64,000 nucleotides of DNA, taken from positions 1-64,000 of the forward strand of contig CAWGLY010000006.1 of the NCBI GenBank assembly GCA_963823505.1. The letters run 5' to 3'. Positions 35,574 through 42,763 of this stretch are shown here, in pieces (the first letter of the stretch is position 1; every line of letters starts with the position of its first letter). Source of the DNA: DATHZQ01 sp963823505. Its GTDB lineage: Bacteria; Actinomycetota; Acidimicrobiia; Spongiisociales; UBA5794. The notes under the pieces were generated by a model. That model was not told where the DNA came from. It searched no databases and was given only the letters and a program-made list of their open reading frames with translations. The position numbers were made by a program, and so were the translations under genes.

Positions 35574-36053
35574 ATGACGGAGCCGAAGACCACCTGGCTG
35601 ACTCCCGCCGCCCACGAGAAGCTCACGGCTGAACTCCAGCACCTGACCACCGAAGGGCGCCACGAGATCGAGACCCGCATCGCTGAGGCGCGCGCCCACG
35701 GGGATCTCAAAGAGAACGCCGAATACGATACGGCCAAGAATGATCAGGGGCTGATGGAAGCCCGCATCCGGCAGATCCGGCACATCCTCGAGAACTCGGA
35801 GGTACGCGAAGCCGTCGACGACGGCGCCGTTTCAGTTGGCACCGTCGCCACCGTGGTGGACGATGACGGCGACGAGATGGAGTTTTTCGTGGCTCCCGCC
35901 GAGAACAAGATCGCGGGGATGCTGCTCGCCTCGCCTGACAGCCCGCTTGGAGCCGCACTCATGGGGACCCGCCCAGGGGATGCCGTTACCTACGAGGCGC
36001 CGGGGGGCACGTTCACGTATCACGTCAAGGACGTCCGGGTCTACGAGGGCTGA
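35574..36053 (+). CDS. greA: Transcription elongation factor GreA
   Basis: A 159-residue factor that enters the RNA polymerase secondary channel and stimulates cleavage of backtracked transcripts. The N-terminal coiled coil (residues 10-80) holds the acidic tip AHGDLKENAEYDTAKNDQG; the C-terminal FKBP-like domain ends with TRPGDAVTYEAPGGTFTYHV. Downstream of rpsT and converging on holA with a 4-bp gap. Confidence 0.94.
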   Translation: MTEPKTTWLTPAAHEKLTAELQHLTTEGRHEIETRIAEARAHGDLKENAEYDTAKNDQGLMEARIRQIRHILENSEVREAVDDGAVSVGTVATVVDDDGDEMEFFVAPAENKIAGMLLASPDSPLGAALMGTRPGDAVTYEAPGGTFTYHVKDVRVYEG

Positions 36054-36057
36054 CCCG

Positions 36058-37050
36058 CTACCGCTTGCCGCCGTACCAGTGCGACAGCGCAACTACGAGA
36101 CGCTCCATCGTCACTCTATGGGTCGGCTCCGGCATGGTCTTGAGTTGGATGTCGGCCCGAGCGAGCGCCCCGAGCGCCTTGCGGAGGTCGGTGTCCCTGG
36201 CCCGGTGCCGCACCTTCCACACCTTCTCCATCCCATAACCCTTCCTACCACCGTCACGTTCGACGAAGGTGTCGTAGTCGGGGGCGGCCGACGCCAGGGC
36301 GCGGCGCCGGACGTCGTTTTGGAGAAACGCCAGGAGCTGGAGTGGATGGCCGTGGATGAGGAAGTCTTCGAGCCTGCGCAACGTCTCGCCTGTGTCCCCC
36401 GCCGCAATGGCGTCGGACATGTGCCACATCGGCTCGTCCGGGCGGTTCTTGAAGCGATCCCGAACGTCGTCGGCGGTGACCTTGAGGCCATCGACTGCCA
36501 GCTGATCGAGGGCGCTGCCGAGCGCACCGACATCCGTCCCAAACCGTTGGATGAGGGCGCCGACCGCATCGCCGTCCATGGTCACGCCGCGTTCTCTCGC
36601 TGCGCCTGAAAGCCAGGTGGCGGCCTTCCGCTCGTTGAGCCTGTCGATCTTGACGGTGTCGGCGAGTTTGCGGAGCACTCCCCCAAGGGGGGCAGGGATC
36701 GCCCCGGCGGCAACGAAGACGGCGATGACCGCGCCATCGGCGCCCGCCGCGGTGACGAGCTCGGCGATCACGATCGCCTCGGCCTTGAGGAGCTGGTTGG
36801 CATCAACAACGAGGACTCCCGTGCTGCCGCCAAAGAGCGAACCGCTCTGCAGCGCAGGCACCGCACCTGCAACCGACGCACGTAACCCGGAGTCCTCCGT
36901 GTCGTCGCCGCTGCCGCGACCAGGCACGTCGATCCGGGTCACATCCGTCGCTCCGAGCTGGTCCAGCGCATCGCGTGCGGCCTGCAACATCAACCCTCGC
37001 TCACCCGGGCCTGCCTGGCTTGGGCCTGCGACGACGACGATTGGCTTCAT
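36058..37050 (-). CDS. holA: DNA polymerase III delta subunit (HolA)
   Basis: Clamp-loader delta subunit of 330 residues; it opens the beta clamp. The sequence is divergent but has the family layout: an AAA+-like N-terminal domain (VLVVDANQLLKAEAI), a middle region (FVAAGAIPAPLGGVLRKLADTVKIDRLNERKAATWL) and the helical C-terminal collar domain (KVWKVRHRARDTDLRKALGALARADIQLKT). ATG at 37050 or the adjacent 37053 both give the expected start. Position after comEC is conserved across bacteria and supports the call. Confidence 0.88.
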   Translation of the reverse strand: MKPIVVVAGPSQAGPGERGLMLQAARDALDQLGATDVTRIDVPGRGSGDDTEDSGLRASVAGAVPALQSGSLFGGSTGVLVVDANQLLKAEAIVIAELVTAAGADGAVIAVFVAAGAIPAPLGGVLRKLADTVKIDRLNERKAATWLSGAARERGVTMDGDAVGALIQRFGTDVGALGSALDQLAVDGLKVTADDVRDRFKNRPDEPMWHMSDAIAAGDTGETLRRLEDFLIHGHPLQLLAFLQNDVRRRALASAAPDYDTFVERDGGRKGYGMEKVWKVRHRARDTDLRKALGALARADIQLKTMPEPTHRVTMERLVVALSHWYGGKR

Positions 37051-37095
37051 CATGCGGAGCGTAGCGGCGGGCAACGACACAACATCGAGAGCACG

Positions 37096-39237
37096 TCACG
37101 GCGCCAGTGGGATCACGACATCGCCGTGCTCTTGCGTGACGTAGACAGCTGCGGATCGGGATCGCAGCAGGTCGAGGACGAGAGGCGACGGGTGCCCGTA
37201 GGTGTTGGCGCCCACGCTGACGACGGCGATGTCGCCAACCGTCCGGGTCAGCCAGTCCAGATCGGTAGTCGCCGAGCCATGATGCGGCACGTGGAGGATG
37301 TCGGGATGCAGCTCGGGAAGCTCTGCCTGCCCGACCGCTTCGATGTCGCCCGTCAGCAGGACCGAAACGCCTCCGGCGGCCACCCAGAGGACGACGGAAC
37401 CGTCGTTGTCGCCGGCGAATCGCCTGGAGGGGCTCAGGACCTGCAGGTGCACCGGCCCGAGTTGGGCGATATCTCCGCTGCCGGCAGCGGTCACCCGAGC
37501 GCCGGATCGGGCGGCTGCCGCGGTCAGGTCGTCGAGTGCAGGGCTCTGCGGCTGGAGGCGCGGGTGCCAGAACTCCTCCACCTCAAACGACGCCACCACC
37601 TGCGGAAGGCCGCCAACGTGGTCGACGTCACCGTGGGTGGCGATGAGCAGGTCGATGTGGGTGATGCCGTGCCTCGCCAGTGCTGCCAGCAGTACATCCG
37701 GATCCCGTCCTCCATCGACGAGGGCAACGGAACCGGCCCCATCGGTGATCAGGATGGCATCGCCTTGGCCGACATCGAGGAAGACGACCTGGGCGACATC
37801 CGGCAGCGGCACCGGCACCGAAGCAACGAGCAGCCAAGCCGCCATACCGGCCACCGCAGGACCGCGGGTCCGCCTTGCCCGCAGCGCCACGACCCCTGCG
37901 ACGGTGAATCCCGCACCCACTGCACCCAGTTGAGGCCATCCTCCTGCGTGGTCCGCCAGCACCAGCACGCCACGGGCCGCAAGCAGCCCGGCCTCGATGA
38001 GCGGGTCGAGGCCTGTGACCAAACCCGCCCCGCCGAGCACCGTCGCCAGCGTCACCAGCGGTGCGGCAATCACGTTCGCCACCGGGCTGAACATGGGAAC
38101 GGTGCCGAATGTGAACAGCAGGACAGGGAGCACGGCGAGTTGGGCGCCGACCGTGGCGTGCACGATGCTCCACACCCAACGCGGTTGCCGCGTGACGGGG
38201 ATACGCATCGCCACCAGGACTCCAGCCGTGGCCCCTGCGGAGAGCTGGAAACCCACGTCGACGGCAAGGTCGCCCGCAAACAGCAGCAACCCGGTGACGG
38301 CAACACCGAGCGCCCGCCACGGCTCGATCCGGACACCGGCAATGCTGCCGCAGAGCACGACCGCCGCCATCGCCGCCGCTCTGACGACGGACGCCTCCCA
38401 GCGAGTCGCCACCACGAACACGCCGAGGGCAAGCAGCCCGGTCGCCGCCCGCAACCTCGGATCAAACCGCAGCGGGCCCACCACCAGCCACCACGCACCG
38501 AGGAAGAGTGCGACGTTGCTACCCGATACCGCCACGTAGTGGGTGAGCCCCGAGCTGCGGAGGTTGTCGAGATCGCCCTGGGTCAGTTGCGTGGTGTCCC
38601 CAACCAGGAAGCCGCTGAGCAACGCCCCCTCGGGTCGTTCGAGGTACGGTGCAAGCCGGCCGAGCAGATACCCGCGGAGCGCATTGCCCACCCCGAACAG
38701 ACCCGAGGCAGCATCGATCTGGTCCACTCCGGCGTCGCGGACGAGGGCACGATATGGGTCGGCTCGCAGCCGGCCAGGGCGGTCGCGCAACGCGCCGCGT
38801 ACTCGCACGGTGTCGCCTGCCACCCCCGCGGGTTCCAATGTCTCCACCGCGACGACGGCGCCGGCGGGGATGAATCCACTGCCGGCGATGGTTTCGACTC
38901 GCATCAACATCACCCACAGGTCGTCGGCCGGCATCGCGTCGGTGGTGACGACGCCGCCCGCCACGACCTCGCCGGGGACCACGTGCGCGGCGGCGCTCGC
39001 TTCGATTCGCCGCGCCGCCGCCGCCCCTGAGAGCACGCCTGCGGCCAGCATCGCCAGCGCGAGGGCTGCGCGAGGATGCCGCTTCGCCACCCCGACGGCA
39101 GCCACCCCAACACCAACCGCCGGGACCCACACGCCCGCGGAGAGCCCGACCAGGGCGCCAAGCCAGGTGGCGCCCGCAGCGCCAACGGCGCCGGATCGGG
39201 CCGGGAGGTACGAGACGGCTCGGTCACGGAATCGCAA
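37096..39237 (-). CDS. comEC: DNA uptake channel ComEC
   Basis: An inner-membrane competence channel of about 713 residues. It has N-terminal helices with an OB-like extracellular part, a central competence domain (LSGFLVGDTTQLTQGDLDNLRSSGLTHYVAVSGSNV) with many helices, and a C-terminal metallo-beta-lactamase-like domain (FLDVGQGDAILIT, ATHGDVDHVGGLPQV, HHGSATTDLDWL), the nuclease candidate. The start is uncertain: TTG at 39237 overlaps comEA by 14 bp and begins just before the conserved region; the frame upstream is antisense or out-of-frame to comEA. Confidence 0.9.
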   Translation of the reverse strand: MRFRDRAVSYLPARSGAVGAAGATWLGALVGLSAGVWVPAVGVGVAAVGVAKRHPRAALALAMLAAGVLSGAAAARRIEASAAAHVVPGEVVAGGVVTTDAMPADDLWVMLMRVETIAGSGFIPAGAVVAVETLEPAGVAGDTVRVRGALRDRPGRLRADPYRALVRDAGVDQIDAASGLFGVGNALRGYLLGRLAPYLERPEGALLSGFLVGDTTQLTQGDLDNLRSSGLTHYVAVSGSNVALFLGAWWLVVGPLRFDPRLRAATGLLALGVFVVATRWEASVVRAAAMAAVVLCGSIAGVRIEPWRALGVAVTGLLLFAGDLAVDVGFQLSAGATAGVLVAMRIPVTRQPRWVWSIVHATVGAQLAVLPVLLFTFGTVPMFSPVANVIAAPLVTLATVLGGAGLVTGLDPLIEAGLLAARGVLVLADHAGGWPQLGAVGAGFTVAGVVALRARRTRGPAVAGMAAWLLVASVPVPLPDVAQVVFLDVGQGDAILITDGAGSVALVDGGRDPDVLLAALARHGITHIDLLIATHGDVDHVGGLPQVVASFEVEEFWHPRLQPQSPALDDLTAAAARSGARVTAAGSGDIAQLGPVHLQVLSPSRRFAGDNDGSVVLWVAAGGVSVLLTGDIEAVGQAELPELHPDILHVPHHGSATTDLDWLTRTVGDIAVVSVGANTYGHPSPLVLDLLRSRSAAVYVTQEHGDVVIPLAP

Positions 39238-39790
39238 CGACGTCCCGCAGACCGGCGAGCTTCGCTTCGCCGATGCCGGGAACGTCGAGCAGATCCTCGA
39301 CAACGGTGAAGGGGCCGTGCTGATCCCGGTACGAAGCGATCCGGTCGGCAAGGACAGGGCCTACCCCAGGCAGGGCCTCCAGTTCCGACGCTGGAGCCTC
39401 GTTGACATGCACCAAACCGTCCTCCGGGGCGCGACCATCACCAGCGTCGACGACGGAACCGATCGTGATGTGCTCACCGTCACGCACCGGTGCGGCCAGG
39501 TTCACCCCGCTCACGTCGGCAGCCGGCAGCGTTCCGCCTGCGGCGGCGATGGCATCGGCGACCCTCGACCCGGGAGCCAGCGCGACCAAGCCGGGACGCG
39601 CCACCTCTCCAGAGACATGGACCGTCAGCTCGTGCGTGGCAACAGGTTCGGCGGACACCTCGCCATGCACGGGAGCATCTGCCGCAGCGTCTGGACCGCG
39701 AAACCACAACGCACCGAAGATGGCAAGCCCGATCGCTGCGGCGATCCCCAACCGCGAGCCCAGCGTCGGATCGATGGCGAACCTCCCCAT
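39224..39790 (-). CDS. comEA: DNA receptor ComEA
   Basis: A 188-residue membrane-anchored DNA-binding protein of the uptake machinery. Residues 12-28 are the anchor; a SLBB-like domain spans about 50-110 (LTVHVSGEVARPGLVALAPG); the tandem helix-hairpin-helix DNA-binding domain is at about 125-188 (VNEAPASELEALPGVGPVLADRI, then DLLDVPGIGEAKL). Overlaps comEC. Together with comEC it indicates capacity for DNA uptake, although pilus genes are not in the window. Confidence 0.93.
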   Translation of the reverse strand: MGRFAIDPTLGSRLGIAAAIGLAIFGALWFRGPDAAADAPVHGEVSAEPVATHELTVHVSGEVARPGLVALAPGSRVADAIAAAGGTLPAADVSGVNLAAPVRDGEHITIGSVVDAGDGRAPEDGLVHVNEAPASELEALPGVGPVLADRIASYRDQHGPFTVVEDLLDVPGIGEAKLAGLRDVVAIP

Positions 39791-39873
39791 TCACACCCAT
39801 CGCCACCGTGCCCCGGTACCCCATGTCTATCACGAAGCGGCGACGAGGAACAGCCCTCTGATCGCAGACCAGC

Positions 39874-40290
39874 TCACCCTTCGACAGCACGGAAACCGGA
39901 CTCATCGACTTCGACGACATCGGCGTCCGCCAGCAACCTCCACACCGCGCCAGAGGCCACCACCACAGGGCACCAGTTCCCGTACAGCTCACCGGGCACG
40001 ACGGCACCGAGAACGAGCATCGCGTCAGGCTCGGACAGGACGATCGCATGAGGCCCGGTTCCACGGCGAATGGCCTCGGCCAGCACACTCGCCGCCGACG
40101 ACGAACCGCGGCCGTGGGGCAGAACGAGCACCCGACCCGCAACGGACTGACCGCACGCAGAGTGCCGTGCGTCCACGATGTCGCCGGATGAGGGATCGAC
40201 ACCGCCCCAGAAGCTCAGCGGCTCGTCGAGGAGCAACACTCGCCCCCGGCCCGCTCCCGGCACGAGCACCGCTTCCCAGCGTGCCTTCAC
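39874..40290 (-). CDS. Aconitase X swivel (small) subunit
   Basis: A 138-residue DUF126/AcnX small subunit. It carries FWGGVDPSSGDIVDARH and LPHGRGSSSAASVLAEAIRRG; the Ser in the RGSSS loop is the active-site residue known from AcnX enzymes. GTG at 40290 overlaps the stop of the large subunit by 4 bp, so the two chains are made together. AcnX enzymes are [Fe-S] dehydratases: phosphomevalonate dehydratase in archaea, cis-3-hydroxy-L-proline dehydratase in several bacteria. The substrate here is not evident. Confidence 0.88.
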   Translation of the reverse strand: MKARWEAVLVPGAGRGRVLLLDEPLSFWGGVDPSSGDIVDARHSACGQSVAGRVLVLPHGRGSSSAASVLAEAIRRGTGPHAIVLSEPDAMLVLGAVVPGELYGNWCPVVVASGAVWRLLADADVVEVDESGFRAVEG

Positions 40291-41543
40291 CCCCACAACG
40301 TCTCGTCCCGAACGACCCTGCCGGCGACGGCCGATTCGACGACCTCGCCGATCGATCCGAAGACGACGTCGATCCCCAGGTTGCCTGGGGCGTAGTACGC
40401 CCACTTACCGGAGTCGGTCATCACCGGCCCGTCGCTCCGCAGGATCGGCGTCACGTAGGTGCAGGTGTCGGTCACGATGGTGACGCCTGCGGCCGTCAGT
40501 GCGTCGACGATCCCGGCCGTCGCAGCCGCCATGGCCACGTCCCGCCCCGTTGAGATGTAGGCCTCCACTGTGGGCGCCACGGACCGGCCCGCAAAGAGCC
40601 GCGCGACGCGATCCATCTCGTCGAGGGAGGCGTGGGGCGTCCCAACGCTGATTGCGCTGATCGCGTCGCCAGGCGCCGTCGTGAGCTCATCTCTCGCCCG
40701 CCGCAGCATGCCGGACGTCACCTCGATGATCGCCTCGGGATCGTGGCCATGGAGGGCAGTCGCAAGGTCCGGCGCCTCAGGGGTGATCCCCACTGCATGG
40801 AAAAGACCAACGGCCCCGGAGGAAGCGGCCGCAGCTCCCAGCGCTTTCAGATGGTCCTCGGTGGCCGAGGGGAGCCCGACGATGACGGAGACCCGCAGGC
40901 CGACCGTCCCACCGATCAGGTGACCCAACACGGGGAACACCATGTCGGAGGCGAGCAGAGCGGGGGTGAGAGCCGACAGATCAAACACCACTTGACCCCG
41001 GCGATTCGCCGTCAGATGGAGTCCTGCGGCGGGGGCTCGTCCTGTGAGCGCAGCGCAGATATCCACGAAGTCGCCGTAACGATCGGTTCGCGCCCCGAGG
41101 ACGGAATTGGCGAACACGATGGCGTTCGACTCCGCCCAGGCGATCTGCGCACCGAAGGCCGGCCGTGTCTCCAGCTGGTAAGGGGCACACGTCCATGTCG
41201 GCCGGCACCCCATGTCCTCGTACGCCTGCATCATCCGCCGTGACTCGGCAGCTTCCCCCGCTGGGCCCCGGTAGAGCTCGGGATGGAGCAGGTCGAGGGA
41301 GCTCACGTTCAGCGTCGTCGGAACCCGGACGGTTGCGCCGCCTACGGACAAGCGCTCGATGAAGTCGAGACCGACGCGACCGTGATAGAGACATCCATCG
41401 ATGTGAGCGCTCGTGATGTCGAGCAATCGGGGTGCACCGATCGCGGTGGCGACGGCAACCAGGATCCGCATTGCGAGGGCAAGGCCCTCACCCTCTCCCC
41501 CTGCGAGCATCCGCTGATCATTGCGAGTGAGTTCGAGCGTCAC
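40287..41543 (-). CDS. Aconitase X catalytic (large) subunit
   Basis: A 418-residue DUF521/AcnX large subunit. Family features are DITSAHIDGCLYHG near residue 42, TCAPYQ (Cys119), WAESNAIVFANSVLGARTDR and DTCTYVTPI near residue 360, which supply Fe-S cluster cysteines and the substrate pocket. Coupled to the small subunit by a 4-bp overlap. There are no proline racemase, hydroxyproline or mevalonate genes beside it; the neighbours are a CPBP protease and competence genes, so context does not settle the substrate. Confidence 0.88.
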   Translation of the reverse strand: MTLELTRNDQRMLAGGEGEGLALAMRILVAVATAIGAPRLLDITSAHIDGCLYHGRVGLDFIERLSVGGATVRVPTTLNVSSLDLLHPELYRGPAGEAAESRRMMQAYEDMGCRPTWTCAPYQLETRPAFGAQIAWAESNAIVFANSVLGARTDRYGDFVDICAALTGRAPAAGLHLTANRRGQVVFDLSALTPALLASDMVFPVLGHLIGGTVGLRVSVIVGLPSATEDHLKALGAAAASSGAVGLFHAVGITPEAPDLATALHGHDPEAIIEVTSGMLRRARDELTTAPGDAISAISVGTPHASLDEMDRVARLFAGRSVAPTVEAYISTGRDVAMAAATAGIVDALTAAGVTIVTDTCTYVTPILRSDGPVMTDSGKWAYYAPGNLGIDVVFGSIGEVVESAVAGRVVRDETLWG

Positions 41544-41570
41544 GCTGCGTGAGGCTAACGGTGATGCCGA

Positions 41571-42329
41571 TCAGAGGAGGAACAGCGCACCTTCGACGGC
41601 ATCCGTCAACTCCTCGCCGAACAGCAACGCGATGGCTCCCGTCAGGTTGACACCGGCGTGGACATAGATCGCAAGGCTGAGATCGCCCCGCCGGAGCGCA
41701 ACCCAGCCGAGGGCCACGCCAACGACGAAGAGGCTCGGAACCGCCAGAATCGCATCCGGGTCCGTCAGGTGGATCAGAGAGAACAGTGCGGCCGAGACGA
41801 GGATGGCCGGCCATGGCCCGATGGAACGGCGCAGCCGCGACAGCAGCATCCCGCGGAAGATCACCTCTTCTACGAGAGGCGCAAGGATGACGACCAGGAA
41901 GAGGAATACGAGCGATTCGAACCCGCCGGAGATGTCCTCGCCGATCTCGACGATGCTCTGCTGCGGCGCATCCTCGGGGGCGAGCAATTGCACGAGCGGA
42001 CCGATGACCAGCGCAGCCAGTACCTGCAGACCGAAACCAACGGCGATGCCCCAGACGTCACGCGGGTAGATGCGGAGACCAAAGTCCCTGCCCCAATCCC
42101 CGGTCCCCCGCCGCGCCGACATGGCCGCCGCCAGCCCCAAGGAACCGACGGTCTGGGCGACCAGCACGGTCGTCAGCGACGCAAACGTGGAAGCTCCACC
42201 TGCCAGGACGACGACCGTCGCGAGGATCGCCGTTGCCTGGCCGGCCAGGAACACATACAGGGTGTCGGCATACGACCATTGTGCGTCGGGTAGGTACACC
42301 GGCGGAGGGTGGACCGGCTGATCGATCAC
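41571..42329 (-). CDS. CPBP (CAAX-type, glutamic) intramembrane protease
   Basis: A 252-residue membrane protein with about seven or eight helices. The Abi/CPBP catalytic motifs are present: EE-x3-R in LVEEVIFRGMLLSRLRR, FSLIHL as motif 2 and a final HAGVN as motif 3. Such proteases cleave membrane-embedded substrates or act in bacteriocin self-immunity and signalling. ATGA overlap with the upstream HExxH gene suggests a shared role. Confidence 0.88.
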   Translation of the reverse strand: MIDQPVHPPPVYLPDAQWSYADTLYVFLAGQATAILATVVVLAGGASTFASLTTVLVAQTVGSLGLAAAMSARRGTGDWGRDFGLRIYPRDVWGIAVGFGLQVLAALVIGPLVQLLAPEDAPQQSIVEIGEDISGGFESLVFLFLVVILAPLVEEVIFRGMLLSRLRRSIGPWPAILVSAALFSLIHLTDPDAILAVPSLFVVGVALGWVALRRGDLSLAIYVHAGVNLTGAIALLFGEELTDAVEGALFLL

Positions 42330-42763
42330 AGTGGACCGGCGGTGCCGGAGAACCGGCGCGCCACCTCGCGGGCCTCTACCTCGAGCCGCACACTGCGGTA
42401 TGCCTCCCAGTGACCCTGCTTGGCGAACCGCCCCCTGAGGTAGTCGCCGATGTACTGGGTCAGGTGCCGCAGGAGGCCCAACCGCCTGTACTGCTGGATG
42501 TGGGTCAGCTCGTGTACAACGAGCGGCCCAGTGCGGTGCGGTTCAGATCCCGTGCGCATCCGGTCGAACGCCGCTCCCGTGACGTAGATCCCCCACGGCA
42601 AGGCCACGGCGCTGATGCCCTTCGCCCAGAACCGCTGCATGAAGCGCGACGCCCGCTTGATGGGAAACGCATACGGTTCGACGAACGGGAGCTCGATGCG
42701 GACGGCGGCGATGTCGATGCCTGAGGCATCCAGGGCGGCGCCGGCCGAGATGGTCTCGGCCAT
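42326..42763 (-). CDS. Small HExxH putative metallopeptidase-like protein
   Basis: A 145-residue protein of unknown function. It has VVHELTHIQQYRRLG, the HExxH zinc motif, followed about 40 residues later by an EVEAREVARR segment that could give the third ligand; this resembles DUF4157-type predicted peptidase domains. No signal peptide or membrane span is seen. It overlaps leuS by 1 bp upstream and the CPBP protease by 4 bp downstream. Confidence 0.7.
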   Translation of the reverse strand: MAETISAGAALDASGIDIAAVRIELPFVEPYAFPIKRASRFMQRFWAKGISAVALPWGIYVTGAAFDRMRTGSEPHRTGPLVVHELTHIQQYRRLGLLRHLTQYIGDYLRGRFAKQGHWEAYRSVRLEVEAREVARRFSGTAGPL

